Below the pieces are notes generated by a model. It ran no database searches. It was given only the letters and a program-made list of their open reading frames with translations, and had not been told where the DNA came from. The position numbers were made by a program, and so were the translations under genes. This document shows positions 27,410-36,398 of a stretch of 64,000 bases of DNA, piece by piece. Source of the DNA: Bacteroides faecium (lineage in GTDB: Bacteria; Bacteroidota; Bacteroidia; Bacteroidales; Bacteroidaceae); NCBI RefSeq assembly GCF_012113595.1, contig NZ_CP050831.1, positions 6,510,001-6,574,000 of the forward strand. The letters are read 5' to 3'. The first letter of the stretch is position 1; every line of letters begins with the position of its first letter.

Positions 27410-27519
27410 GTACATCACTTGTTTAAAACTTGTACATCTTTCAGATAAGTCAAGTACATCATTTGCGCTATTCATGTACATAATTACAATGATTATTGTA
27501 CATCTCTCACTCTTTTCTT
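27410..27519. repeat. Array B: five GTACAT units at exact 22-bp period
   Basis: GTACAT starts at 27410, 27432, 27454, 27476 and 27498. Four of the five continue with C. Flanks alternate AA/TT, so the core is partly palindromic (WTGTACAT-like), and the first unit lies in ACAAGT-N5-ACTTGT. The linkers are A/T-rich and unrelated. The array starts 155 bp 3' of the LRR-lipoprotein stop. Confidence 0.9.
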
Positions 27520-27838
27520 CTACAAGATATTCTCAAGGCCAACCGTTAAAAAATATTATATTTGCATATACCTATGGTCACAACTTACCTGTTTTTTTTC
27601 ATAATTTCGCAAACCGAATTAGAAAAGCAGGTATCAAAATGAAACTAAAATATTATCAAATCTCCATTCGCTACGAGAACAAAATGTATGACTTCCATGG
27701 TTGGGGTGTAGCTGTACAGATTTGATTATTTCCAAAAGAACTACTCGCCACGACGCGAAATGCCAGCTCTCCCTCTTCGGAAGCGGCATGATATAGGAGC
27801 GTATATTTATCATTATCAATTAAATTTCTTTTCATTTT

Positions 27839-29158
27839 ATGAGCAAAAAAAGGTGGCTCATAGTACCGCTATGCGCAGTACTATGCAGTCAGGGTCTATT
27901 TGCCCAAACGCTTAACAGGAAAGTTTTGGGCATTAACGAGATGTTCCGTCTGGCAGACGAGAACAGTCAGAGTATTCAAACGTATAAAACCGGAAAGGAA
28001 GCTGCTGACGAGGCTTTGAAAGCCGCCAAGTCACAACGTTTGCCGGACATAGACGCGTCGCTCTCTTTCAGTTATTTGGGTGACGGGTATCTATGGGACC
28101 GTGACTTCAAGAACGGACAGAACATTCCGATGCCTCATTTTGGTAATAACTTTGCGTTGGAAGCACAGCAGGTCATTTATGCGGGCGGTGCTATCAATAG
28201 TAGTATTTCTTTGGCAGAACTCGGTCAGCAAATGGCTGCGCTGGACTGGCAGAAAAACCGGCAGGAAATACGTTTTCTTCTGACTGGTTATTACCTGGAT
28301 TTATACAAGTTGAATAATCAGGTACAAGTATTGCAGAAGAACCTTGATTTAACTGAACAGGTGATTCGCAACATGGAAGCCCGACGCACACAAGGGACGG
28401 CTTTGAAAAATGACATCACCCGTTATGAATTGCAAAAAGAAACGTTGAAACTTCAATTAGCCAAAGTGCAGGATGCGTGTAAAATAATGAATCACCAATT
28501 GGTGACTACCCTGCATCTTCCTGCCGGAACGGAAATTATTCCTGATTCTACCTTACTGGATGAAGAGGTCAAAGCACTGGCAGAAAATGACTGGCAACTA
28601 TTGGCTTCACAGAGCAATGTCGGTTTGCAGCAAGCGCAACTGGCTATGAAGATGAGCGAACAGAAAGTCAAACTGGAACGTTCGGAACTTCTTCCGAAAA
28701 TAGCTCTTGTAGCCGGTGAGCATCTGGACGGCCCTATCACTATTGAAGTCCCCGTATTGGATAATAACTTCAATTATTGGTATGTAGGAGTAGGAATCAA
28801 ATACAATCTTTCATCGCTGTTCAAGAACAATAAGAAAGTACGCCAGGCAAAACTGAATATGCGTAAGGCACAGGAAGAATATTCATTAGCGCAAGAACAA
28901 ATAGAGAATGGTGTTCAGGCTAATTATGTCAATTTCCTGACCTCTTTTACAGACCTTCGTACGCAAGAGAAAAGCGTAGAGCTTGCCAATCAGAATTACG
29001 ATGTAACCAGCAATCGTTATAAGAATGACCTTGCGTTGCTTACAGATATGCTTGATGCCAGCAATATGAAATTAAGCGCAGACCTCGGTCTGGTCAACGC
29101 ACGTATCAACGTGGTTTACAGTTTCTATAAAATGAAATATATCACACATACCCTTTAA
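27839..29158 (+). CDS. TolC-family outer-membrane efflux protein
   Basis: The 439-residue protein has a cleavable signal peptide ending LFAQ, not a lipobox, and then the duplicated helical/beta layout of TolC. LNRKVLGINEMFRLADENSQSI opens the first repeat, VIYAGGAINSSISLAELGQ and LLTGYYLDLYKLNNQVQ form the hairpin, and ARRTQGTALKNDITRYELQ the second. It is first in a three-gene operon with HlyD and MFS genes. It is probably the outer-membrane duct for that inner-membrane exporter. Confidence 0.88.
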   Translation: MSKKRWLIVPLCAVLCSQGLFAQTLNRKVLGINEMFRLADENSQSIQTYKTGKEAADEALKAAKSQRLPDIDASLSFSYLGDGYLWDRDFKNGQNIPMPHFGNNFALEAQQVIYAGGAINSSISLAELGQQMAALDWQKNRQEIRFLLTGYYLDLYKLNNQVQVLQKNLDLTEQVIRNMEARRTQGTALKNDITRYELQKETLKLQLAKVQDACKIMNHQLVTTLHLPAGTEIIPDSTLLDEEVKALAENDWQLLASQSNVGLQQAQLAMKMSEQKVKLERSELLPKIALVAGEHLDGPITIEVPVLDNNFNYWYVGVGIKYNLSSLFKNNKKVRQAKLNMRKAQEEYSLAQEQIENGVQANYVNFLTSFTDLRTQEKSVELANQNYDVTSNRYKNDLALLTDMLDASNMKLSADLGLVNARINVVYSFYKMKYITHTL

Positions 29159-29195
29159 TAATCAATTACTCATACCCTTTTAAATAGAATAGATT

Positions 29196-30230
29196 ATGAT
29201 AGCTAGAAAAACTCAGAAGATTATATACAACATTCTGATTCTTTGTTTTCTCATTGGTGGTGCCACCTATGTTTGTTCCCGGTTCATTCATTTGGGAAAT
29301 ATCGAATATACCGACAATGCGCAGGTGAAACAACATATTACTCCAATCAACACCCGCGTACCGGGATTTATCAAGAAAATATGTTTTGAAGAATATCAGC
29401 AAGTACGCAAAGGCGACACGCTCGTTATTATTGAAGACGCTGAATTCCGCCTTCGTGTAGCACAAGCGGAAGCGGATTTGGCAAATGCCACTGCGGGACG
29501 GCAGGCTACTACCATAGGTATTGCCACTACTCAAAACAACCTGAGCGTAAGTGATGCAAGCATTGAAGAAGTACGTGTACAAATGGAAAATGCCAGACGT
29601 GAATTGAACCGTTTTGAAAAGCTATTGCAGGAAGATGCAGTAACAAAGCAGCAATATGATAATGTGCACACAGCTTATGAAGCAGCCAAAGCCCGTTACG
29701 AACAGGTATCGCGTGCCAAACAATCCACATCCTTAGTAAAAAGCGAACAGACACATCGCCTGGGACAGAACGAAGCAGGTGTCCGCCTGGCAGAAGCTGC
29801 GTTGGAACTTGCCCGGCTGAATCTTTCCTATACGGTCATTATCGCTCCGTGTGACGGCACTACGGGAAGAAAAAAAATTTTGGAAGGTCAGTTGGTTCAA
29901 CCGGGACAAACCATGGTTGACATTGTGGACAGCAGTGATTTGTGGGTAATAGCCAATTACCGTGAAACCCAGCTTTCAAACATCAGGGAAGGTGCAGACG
30001 TGGAAATGACAGCGGATGCAGTGCCCGGTGTTACTTTCAGAGGGATTGTAGAGTCTATCTCCGATGCTACGGGGGCGGCTTTTTCAATGATTCCGCAAGA
30101 TAATGCAACCGGAAATTTTGTAAAAGTGGAACAGCGTATTCCCGTCCGTATCAGTCTGAAAGTAAACAAGCCGGAAGATTTAAAACGCTTGCGTGCCGGA
30201 TTCAATGTAGAATGTGAGGTGAAATATTAA
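29196..30230 (+). CDS. HlyD/EmrA-family membrane fusion protein
   Basis: The 344-residue protein has one N-terminal membrane anchor (about 10-30, IYNILILCFLIGGATYV), no lipobox, a lipoyl half beginning ITPINTRVPGFIKKICFEE, a long coiled-coil hairpin at about 85-200 with LLQEDAVTKQQYDNVHTAYE, a second lipoyl half (LSYTVIIAPCDGTTGRKKIL) and a beta-barrel (LWVIANYRETQLSNI). It lies 37 bp after the TolC gene and 3 bp before the MFS gene. It is the EmrA-like adaptor of a tripartite exporter. Confidence 0.9.
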   Translation: MIARKTQKIIYNILILCFLIGGATYVCSRFIHLGNIEYTDNAQVKQHITPINTRVPGFIKKICFEEYQQVRKGDTLVIIEDAEFRLRVAQAEADLANATAGRQATTIGIATTQNNLSVSDASIEEVRVQMENARRELNRFEKLLQEDAVTKQQYDNVHTAYEAAKARYEQVSRAKQSTSLVKSEQTHRLGQNEAGVRLAEAALELARLNLSYTVIIAPCDGTTGRKKILEGQLVQPGQTMVDIVDSSDLWVIANYRETQLSNIREGADVEMTADAVPGVTFRGIVESISDATGAAFSMIPQDNATGNFVKVEQRIPVRISLKVNKPEDLKRLRAGFNVECEVKY

Positions 30231-30233
30231 CGT

Positions 30234-31847
30234 ATGGGAGCACCTGTTTTAAATGGGCCTTTCGTAATGCCTATGTTCCGTAGCTTTGTGCCGCGGAAGA
30301 TACAGCCGTGGATTTATCTGTTCATTGCCGTCACTTTCCAACTTTCGGGTGGTGTATATTTGGGAGCATTGAATCAGATGATTGGGGGAATGGCATTGAT
30401 GCGTGAGGATATATTGATGTGCATGTATGCCAACCTCGCAGGTATGGCTATCTACTTCCCTTTATTGTTCCGCATGAAGTTTCGTTTTACGAATAAGACG
30501 CTGCTTACATCGGCTGCATTGGGGGTATTGCTTTGCAACCTGATAGCGCCGCATATTACTTTTCTTCCGTTATTGTGGCTGATATGTTTCATCGAAGGAA
30601 TGTGCAAGATTCAGGGAACGTTTGAATGTATGTCCAATATTCAGTTGTGGATGACGCCCAAGCGGGATTTTACCGTTTTTTTTCCCTGGCTTCATATCGT
30701 TGTTTTAGGCAGTATCCAGTTGTCCGACTTGATAACGACCTATTTAATGTATCATTATCATTGGACGTATATGAATCTTTTCATTGCAGGATTAATGATA
30801 ATCGTTCTGTTGATACAGACCGTTTGTGTGAAGCATTTCCGGTTTATGCGCAAGTTTCCATTGTTCGGGATTGATTGGCTGGGGGCAGCGTTATGGGCAG
30901 CGTTACTGGCAGAAATAGCTTTTCTTTTCAACTATGGCGATTGGTATGATTGGTGGAACAGTCCTGTCATCCGTCAGTTGTCGGTAGCTATCCTGATAAC
31001 CCTGTTCTTTTGCATTTGGCGTATGATGACTATCCGCCACCCGTTCCTGGAGCCTAAAATGTGGAGTTACCGCTACTTTTTGCCCTTATTGGGATTAATC
31101 ACAGTAGTGGAAGCATTTCTGGCAACCGAGCATGTATTGGAAGAAGTTTTTTATGAAGAAGTGATGAAGTATGAAGAACTGGTAAGCGTGCAATTGGCAT
31201 GGTTTGCTATTATCGGCATAGTAATCGGCTGCGTATTCTCTTATTGGTGGATGCATATCAAACAATATAATTATGTACGTCTTGTCATCGTCGGTTTCCT
31301 GGGACTTATCGGCTATCTGATAGGGTTCTATCTGACAATCTCTACTGATATTCATATCTCACAGCTTTATCTTCCTACGATATGCCGGGGATTTGCCTAT
31401 GCGGTATTAAGCGCCACCTTTATGGTCTGCCTGGAAGAAATCATGACTTTCCAACATTTTTTCCAAGGCTTAAGTGTATTTAATATGCTTCATATGGTAG
31501 TCGGCGGTGTATTGGGTTGCGCGGTCTACGCACAAGGACTGGCTTATTACGTTCCTGATAATCTGGCACGCTACGGGTCGGCAATCGACCATGTATCTTT
31601 CAGTAGCAGCCCGTTTAATCTCGGTCATTATATGGAAGAGTTTATCAGTCAGATGATGGAAGTCAGTATCAAGCAGATTTATGGTTGGGTGGCTTATGCC
31701 TGTATCTTCTTATTCTTGTTATTACTGCTTTATGATTTTCCGGTGCGCCGCTCCTTGAAGAGTATGCCAAGTTGGAGAGAAGTAGCCAACGAAGTAAAAA
31801 ACACTTTTTGGCGGACGACACATGTATTATCAAAGAAAGACAAGTAA
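30234..31847 (+). CDS. MFS exporter (EmrB-like)
   Basis: The 537-residue protein is strongly hydrophobic, with about 14 membrane segments, as in the DHA2 drug:H+ antiporter family. Typical marks include GGVYLGALNQMIGG near TM1, the R-rich loop FRMKFRFTNKT, and a tail RRSLKSMPSWREVANEVKN. With the TolC and HlyD genes it forms an EmrAB-TolC type tripartite exporter. Substrate unknown. The MFS motif A is poorly conserved, as is common in Bacteroidetes members. Confidence 0.85.
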   Translation: MGAPVLNGPFVMPMFRSFVPRKIQPWIYLFIAVTFQLSGGVYLGALNQMIGGMALMREDILMCMYANLAGMAIYFPLLFRMKFRFTNKTLLTSAALGVLLCNLIAPHITFLPLLWLICFIEGMCKIQGTFECMSNIQLWMTPKRDFTVFFPWLHIVVLGSIQLSDLITTYLMYHYHWTYMNLFIAGLMIIVLLIQTVCVKHFRFMRKFPLFGIDWLGAALWAALLAEIAFLFNYGDWYDWWNSPVIRQLSVAILITLFFCIWRMMTIRHPFLEPKMWSYRYFLPLLGLITVVEAFLATEHVLEEVFYEEVMKYEELVSVQLAWFAIIGIVIGCVFSYWWMHIKQYNYVRLVIVGFLGLIGYLIGFYLTISTDIHISQLYLPTICRGFAYAVLSATFMVCLEEIMTFQHFFQGLSVFNMLHMVVGGVLGCAVYAQGLAYYVPDNLARYGSAIDHVSFSSSPFNLGHYMEEFISQMMEVSIKQIYGWVAYACIFLFLLLLLYDFPVRRSLKSMPSWREVANEVKNTFWRTTHVLSKKDK

Positions 31848-31901
31848 GTAATAAACCAAATATTATATCCGGAGAGTCTTCCGGAAGAGTCTTCTAAAAG
31901 A

Positions 31902-31945
31902 AAAGAAAGGGGGAATCTTCTCGATTTCCATCTTTCTTTTTTTCT
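31902..31945 (+). terminator. Terminator of the TolC/HlyD/MFS operon
   Basis: AAAGAAAG and CTTTCTTT, with GGAA and TTCC, pair around a short loop and are followed by T-rich sequence, 55 bp after the MFS stop. Confidence 0.7.
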
Positions 31946-32086
31946 TATTATCAATAAAAACAATAAATGTTTTCTGAACCGGATATAAATGCGGCAACCT
32001 TACAGGTCGTATTATAAAATCAGTCATTTTGCTATAAAATTAATAGAATTTATCCACCAAGGACTACAATTTCTAACTTTTATTCC

Positions 32087-32094
32087 TACATTTG
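32087..32094 (+). promoter_or_regulatory. -7 element for malic enzyme
   Basis: TACATTTG lies 40 bp before the ATG at 32134 and overlaps a longer in-frame TTG start, so the ATG is preferred. No -33 TTTG was found. Confidence 0.45.
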
Positions 32095-32133
32095 CAGCCA
32101 AATGATAACTTATTAATAAAAAATACAGATACT

Positions 32134-34425
32134 ATGGCTAAAATAACCAAAGAAGCCGCTTTGCTCTATCACTCACAGGGCAAACCAGGTAAGATTGAGG
32201 TAGTTCCTACCAAACCGTATAGTACACAAACAGATTTAGCACTCGCATATTCTCCCGGCGTGGCAGAACCATGTCTCGAAATAGAGAAAAATCCGCAAGA
32301 TGCATACAAATATACTGCAAAAGGTAATCTTGTTGCTGTTATTTCTAACGGTACAGCCGTACTCGGACTGGGCGACATAGGCGCATTGAGCGGCAAACCG
32401 GTAATGGAAGGTAAAGGTTTGCTTTTCAAAATCTATGCAGGTATCGACGTTTTCGATATTGAAGTCGACGAGAAAGACCCGGAAAAATTCATCGCAGCAG
32501 TAAAAGCGATTGCTCCTACTTTCGGTGGCATCAACCTTGAAGACATCAAAGCACCCGAATGTTTCGAAATCGAACGCCGCCTGAAAGAAGAGCTAGACAT
32601 CCCGGTGATGCATGACGACCAACACGGAACAGCCATTATCTCCAGTGCCGGACTGGTAAACGCGCTCGAAGTGGCCGGAAAGAAAATCGAAGATGTAAAA
32701 ATCGTTGTTAACGGTGCAGGCGCTTCTGCTGTTTCCTGTACTAAATTGTATGTTTCACTAGGCGCACGCCTTGAAAATATCGTCATGCTGGATAGCAAAG
32801 GCGTAATCAGCAAGGCACGTACCGACCTGAACGAACAGAAAAGATATTTTGCAACCGACCGTACAGATGTCCGTACACTGGAAGAAGCTATCAAAGGCGC
32901 GGATGTATTCCTCGGTCTGTCCAAAGGAAATGTATTGAGTCAGGATATGGTACGCAGCATGGCTTCCATGCCTATCGTATTCGCGTTGGCCAATCCGACA
33001 CCGGAAATCTCTTATGAAGCTGCCATGGCAGCTCGTCCCGATGTATTGATGGCAACCGGACGTTCCGACTATCCGAACCAGATCAATAATGTAATCGGAT
33101 TCCCATATATCTTCCGTGGTGCCTTGGACACTCACGCCAAAGCGATCAATGAAGAAATGAAGCTGGCAGCCGTACACGCTATCGCCAACCTGGCAAAACA
33201 GCCTGTACCCGATGTTGTAAATGCAGCTTATCAAGTCAACAATCTTTCTTTCGGACCCGAATATTTCATTCCGAAACCAGTAGATCCCCGCCTTATCACA
33301 GAAGTTTCCTGTGCCGTAGCAAAAGCTGCCATGGAAAGCGGAGTAGCCCGCACGGAAATCAAAAACTGGGATGCTTACTGTGTACACCTGCGCGAATTAA
33401 TGGGATATGAGTCCAAACTGACCCGCCAATTGTATGACACTGCCCGTCGCAATCCGCAACGTGTAGTATTTGCCGAAGGTATCCACCCGAATATGCTGAA
33501 AGCAGCCGTTGAAGCGAAAGCCGAAGGTATCTGCCATCCTATCTTATTAGGAAACGACGAAGCAATCGGCAAACTGGCGGAAGAACTCGACCTCAGCCTC
33601 GAAGGTATCGAAATCGTCAATCTCCGCCACCCGGACGAATCCGACCGCCGCGAACGCTATTCACGTATCCTGTCGGAAAAACGTGCACGCGAAGGCTTCA
33701 CTTACGAGGAAGCCAACGACAAGATGTTCGAACGCAACTACTTCGGTATGATGATGGTAGAAACCGGAGATGCCGACGCATTCATTACCGGACTTTATAC
33801 AAGATATAGCAATACAATCAAAGTTGCCAAAGAAGTGATCGGTATCCAACCGGGCTTCAAGCACTTCGGCACAATGCATATCCTGAATTCCAAGAAAGGT
33901 ACTTACTTCCTGGCAGATACACTGATTAACCGCCACCCGGACACTGAAACGTTGATTGACATCGCCAAACTGTCCGACAAGACAGTCCGCTTCTTCAATC
34001 ATACTCCGGCAATGGCTATGCTATCTTACTCAAACTTCGGCGCCGATACTACCGGAAGCCCGGTAAAAGTACACGAAGCCGTAGACTATATGCAGAAAGA
34101 GTATCCTGAACTGGCTATCGACGGTGAAATGCAGGTAAACTTTGCCATGAACCGCGAATTGCGTGATACAAAATATCCGTTTACCCGTCTGAAAGGCAAA
34201 GATGTGAATACACTGATTTTCCCGAACCTGAGTTCGGCAAATGCGGGTTACAAATTGCTGCAGGCAATGGATCCGGATACGGAATTCATCGGCCCTATCC
34301 AAATGGGATTGAACAAGCCTATCCATTTCACCGATTTTGAAAGCTCTGTCCGCGACATCGTTAATATCACGGCCGTAGCCGTGATTGACGCCATCGTTGT
34401 GAAGAAGAAAAAAGAAGGTAAATGA
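32134..34425 (+). CDS. maeB: NADP-dependent malic enzyme with phosphotransacetylase-like domain
   Basis: Starting at the ATG at 32134 (MAKITKEAALLYH) gives 763 residues, the usual length of the MaeB-type fusion. Residues 1 to about 420 are the malic enzyme: SPGVAEPCLEI, DDQHGTAI, and a Rossmann fold VVNGAGASAVSCTKLY. Residues about 430-755 are a PTA-like domain (FAEGIHPNMLKAAVEAKAEG), which in MaeB proteins is regulatory, not catalytic. The enzyme converts malate to pyruvate and CO2 with NADP reduction. A 58-residue membrane protein overlaps its stop by 4 bp. Confidence 0.93.
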   Translation: MAKITKEAALLYHSQGKPGKIEVVPTKPYSTQTDLALAYSPGVAEPCLEIEKNPQDAYKYTAKGNLVAVISNGTAVLGLGDIGALSGKPVMEGKGLLFKIYAGIDVFDIEVDEKDPEKFIAAVKAIAPTFGGINLEDIKAPECFEIERRLKEELDIPVMHDDQHGTAIISSAGLVNALEVAGKKIEDVKIVVNGAGASAVSCTKLYVSLGARLENIVMLDSKGVISKARTDLNEQKRYFATDRTDVRTLEEAIKGADVFLGLSKGNVLSQDMVRSMASMPIVFALANPTPEISYEAAMAARPDVLMATGRSDYPNQINNVIGFPYIFRGALDTHAKAINEEMKLAAVHAIANLAKQPVPDVVNAAYQVNNLSFGPEYFIPKPVDPRLITEVSCAVAKAAMESGVARTEIKNWDAYCVHLRELMGYESKLTRQLYDTARRNPQRVVFAEGIHPNMLKAAVEAKAEGICHPILLGNDEAIGKLAEELDLSLEGIEIVNLRHPDESDRRERYSRILSEKRAREGFTYEEANDKMFERNYFGMMMVETGDADAFITGLYTRYSNTIKVAKEVIGIQPGFKHFGTMHILNSKKGTYFLADTLINRHPDTETLIDIAKLSDKTVRFFNHTPAMAMLSYSNFGADTTGSPVKVHEAVDYMQKEYPELAIDGEMQVNFAMNRELRDTKYPFTRLKGKDVNTLIFPNLSSANAGYKLLQAMDPDTEFIGPIQMGLNKPIHFTDFESSVRDIVNITAVAVIDAIVVKKKKEGK

Positions 34426-34598
34426 AAAGGCCGTTATCCAAATCACAAATAGTTTGCATCAGTCTACTTTGGTTGGCGCTTTGTTATTTAGTTCTCACAA
34501 AAGCCGAACGAATTGACGGCATGACGATAGTAACACTTGTCATTTCGGCAGCGTTGGTATTCATTCCTGTCTATAAGTCGTTCAAAAAGAACAAATAA
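34422..34598 (+). CDS. 58-residue membrane protein overlapping the malic enzyme stop
   Basis: ATG at 34422 overlaps the malic enzyme TGA (ATGA), the usual sign of translational coupling. The protein has two hydrophobic stretches, IVCISLLWLALCYLVLT (about 10-26) and MTIVTLVISAALVFIPVY (about 34-51), with a basic KSFKKNK tail, so it probably forms a small two-helix membrane protein. I know no family for it. A strong terminator follows 22 bp later. Confidence 0.6.
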   Translation: MKRPLSKSQIVCISLLWLALCYLVLTKAERIDGMTIVTLVISAALVFIPVYKSFKKNK

Positions 34599-34618
34599 AT
34601 ATCTTTTTTCCCATTTTT

Positions 34619-34660
34619 AATGCGATAAAATATCAAATTTGATGTTTTATCGCATTTTTC
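34619..34660 (+). terminator. Terminator of the malic enzyme operon
   Basis: TGCGATAAAA and TTTTATCGCA pair in a near-perfect 34-base dyad (34621-34654), followed by T5. Confidence 0.9.
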
Positions 34661-34671
34661 TTTATAAAATG

Positions 34672-34702
34672 TTTGCCAGTTCAATTTTTATCTTTACTTT
34701 TG
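34672..34702 (+). promoter_or_regulatory. Bacteroides promoter of the first glutamate dehydrogenase
   Basis: TTTG at 34672-34675 and TACTTTTG at 34695-34702 are separated by 19 bp, a good fit to the Bacteroides -33/-7 promoter. The gene starts 60 bp later. Confidence 0.75.
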
Positions 34703-34762
34703 CAACCGCATAAGAGAAATAGATAATCGAATTTTAAACAACCTATAAAAGAAAAAAAGATT

Positions 34763-36097
34763 ATGAATGCAGCAAAGGTATTAGACGATCTGAAAAGAAG
34801 ATTTCCCAATGAACCGGAGTATCATCAAGCAGTAGAAGAAGTTCTTTCTACTATTGAAGAAGAATACAACAAACACCCGGAGTTCGACAAAGTGAACTTG
34901 ATCGAGCGTTTGTGTATTCCTGATAGAGTTTATCAGTTCCGCGTGACTTGGATGGATGACAAAGGTAACATTCAGACGAACATGGGTTACCGTGTTCAGC
35001 ATAACAACGCGATTGGCCCATACAAAGGCGGTATCCGTTTCCATGCATCTGTGAACCTTTCTATCTTGAAGTTCCTTGCCTTTGAACAAACATTCAAAAA
35101 CTCACTGACTACTCTGCCGATGGGTGGTGGCAAAGGTGGTTCTGACTTCTCTCCCCGTGGAAAGTCAAATATGGAAGTAATGCGTTTCGTACAGTCTTTC
35201 ATGCTGGAACTGTGGCGCCACATCGGCCCTGAAACAGACGTTCCTGCAGGTGACATCGGTGTTGGCGGTCGTGAAGTAGGTTTCATGTTCGGTATGTACA
35301 AGAAACTGGCTCACGAATTCACCGGAACATTCACTGGTAAAGGCCGCGAATTCGGTGGTTCACTGATTCGTCCGGAAGCTACCGGTTACGGTAACATCTA
35401 TTTCTTGATGGAAATGCTGAAAAAACAAGGTACTGACTTGAAAGGCAAATCCTGCCTGATTTCCGGTTCGGGTAACGTTGCTCAATATACAGCAGAAAAA
35501 GTACTCGAATTGGGTGGCAAGGTGCTGACTATGTCTGACTCTGACGGTTACATCTTCGATCCGGAAGGTATCGACCGCGAAAAACTGGATTACATCATGG
35601 AACTGAAGAACCTGTACCGTGGCCGTATCCGTGAATACGCAGATAAATATGGTTGCAAATATGTAGAAGGAGCTCGTCCTTGGAGCGAAAAAGCAGATAT
35701 TGCCCTGCCTTCTGCCACTCAGAACGAATTGAACGGCGACGACGCTAAGAAATTGGTTGCTAACGGTGTAATGGCGGTATCTGAAGGTGCAAACATGCCT
35801 TCTACTCCGGAAGCTATCAAAGTATTCCAAGATGCCAAGATTCTTTACGCTCCGGGTAAAGCAGCCAACGCTGGTGGTGTATCAGTATCAGGTCTTGAAA
35901 TGACTCAAAACTCTATCAAGTTGAGCTGGAGTTCTGAAGAAGTGGACGAAAAACTGAAGAGCATCATGAAGAATATCCACGAAGCTTGTGTTCAGTATGG
36001 TACTGAAGCTGACGGATATGTGAACTATGTGAAAGGTGCTAACGTAGCCGGATTCATGAAGGTTGCCAAAGCAATGATGGCACAAGGTATCGTATAA
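34763..36097 (+). CDS. gdhA: Glutamate dehydrogenase (hexameric, family I), paralog 1
   Basis: The 444-residue enzyme has PMGGGKGGSDFSP with catalytic K124, PAGDIGVGGRE with D164, and RPEATGYG. The Rossmann fold has SGSGNVAQYTAEKVLELG and, after beta-2, LTMSDSDGYI. It interconverts glutamate and 2-oxoglutarate plus ammonia and is the main route of ammonia assimilation in Bacteroides. A second, similar copy lies at 59597-60934. Which of the two prefers NADH and which NADPH cannot be set from this reading. It has its own promoter and terminator. Confidence 0.92.
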   Translation: MNAAKVLDDLKRRFPNEPEYHQAVEEVLSTIEEEYNKHPEFDKVNLIERLCIPDRVYQFRVTWMDDKGNIQTNMGYRVQHNNAIGPYKGGIRFHASVNLSILKFLAFEQTFKNSLTTLPMGGGKGGSDFSPRGKSNMEVMRFVQSFMLELWRHIGPETDVPAGDIGVGGREVGFMFGMYKKLAHEFTGTFTGKGREFGGSLIRPEATGYGNIYFLMEMLKKQGTDLKGKSCLISGSGNVAQYTAEKVLELGGKVLTMSDSDGYIFDPEGIDREKLDYIMELKNLYRGRIREYADKYGCKYVEGARPWSEKADIALPSATQNELNGDDAKKLVANGVMAVSEGANMPSTPEAIKVFQDAKILYAPGKAANAGGVSVSGLEMTQNSIKLSWSSEEVDEKLKSIMKNIHEACVQYGTEADGYVNYVKGANVAGFMKVAKAMMAQGIV

Positions 36098-36126
36098 TCA
36101 GCTAAAGATACAATAAGCTATAGTGC

Positions 36127-36167
36127 AAAACTCCCGTCTTCCGAAAGGAAGGGCGGGAGTTTTTTTA
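36127..36167 (+). terminator. Terminator of the first glutamate dehydrogenase
   Basis: ACTCCCG and CGGGAGT, with inner CTTCC and GGAAG around a GAAA tetraloop, are followed by T7. Confidence 0.92.
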
Positions 36168-36250
36168 TGCACAAACGATTTGTATGACACCCGGGTGTCA
36201 GTACAATCATCTTTACTATAAAAAAAATGCCCGGCAGTATAGAATTATTC

Positions 36251-36275
36251 ATAGTTATTCTCTATCTTTAGATAG
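36251..36275 (+). promoter_or_regulatory. Possible OxyR operator of catalase
   Basis: ATAG-N7-CTAT at 36251-36265 matches half of the OxyR consensus (ATAG-N7-CTAT-N7-ATAG-N7-CTAT). A further GATAG follows at 36271-36275, one base short of the expected spacing. The site lies 11 bp before the catalase -33 element. OxyR control of catalase is known in B. fragilis. The match here is imperfect. Confidence 0.4.
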
Positions 36276-36285
36276 AAATTTTCTG

Positions 36286-36317
36286 TTTGACAAATGAACA
36301 AAAGCCGCTTATCTTTG
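36286..36317 (+). promoter_or_regulatory. Bacteroides promoter of catalase
   Basis: TTTG at 36286-36289 and TATCTTTG at 36310-36317 are 20 bp apart, a consensus-quality Bacteroides promoter. The catalase ATG is 82 bp downstream of the -7 element. Confidence 0.85.
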
Positions 36318-36398
36318 TAACATATTATAAACAACGGATGGAAAGAATAAAAAGACTACGGTTTGCTTATCTTTATTTCCGACTAAAAAGATCTATTT

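Larger units (their letters stand above)
27255..27838. other. Intergenic region, 584 bp
   Basis: This stretch holds the second AACGTYAGTTCGATAT copy (27294-27309), a hairpin (27330-27364), the GTACAT array (27410-27519), and a TATATTTG -7 element at 27557-27564, about 275 bp before the efflux operon. A 28-codon frame at 27639-27725 is too weak to call. No other gene was recognised. Confidence 0.6.
36098..36398. other. Intergenic region, 301 bp, ahead of catalase
   Basis: It holds the GDH terminator, a 12-bp perfect palindrome ACACCCGGGTGT near 36187, a possible OxyR site and a complete Bacteroides promoter. No gene is seen in it. Confidence 0.7.

Noticed and set aside
27410..27519. The GTACAT array as a CRISPR array
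   Set aside because: Only 6-7 bases are conserved per 22-bp unit, too short for repeat and spacer, and no cas genes are nearby.
27639..27725. 28-codon open frame (MKLKYYQISIRYENK...) before the TolC gene
   Set aside because: It has no clear ribosome-binding site, no known relative and no conserved context. It may be noise in an A/T-rich leader.
32758..33387. Open frame opposite the malic enzyme gene
   Set aside because: It is an antisense shadow with no family-like sequence or start signal.
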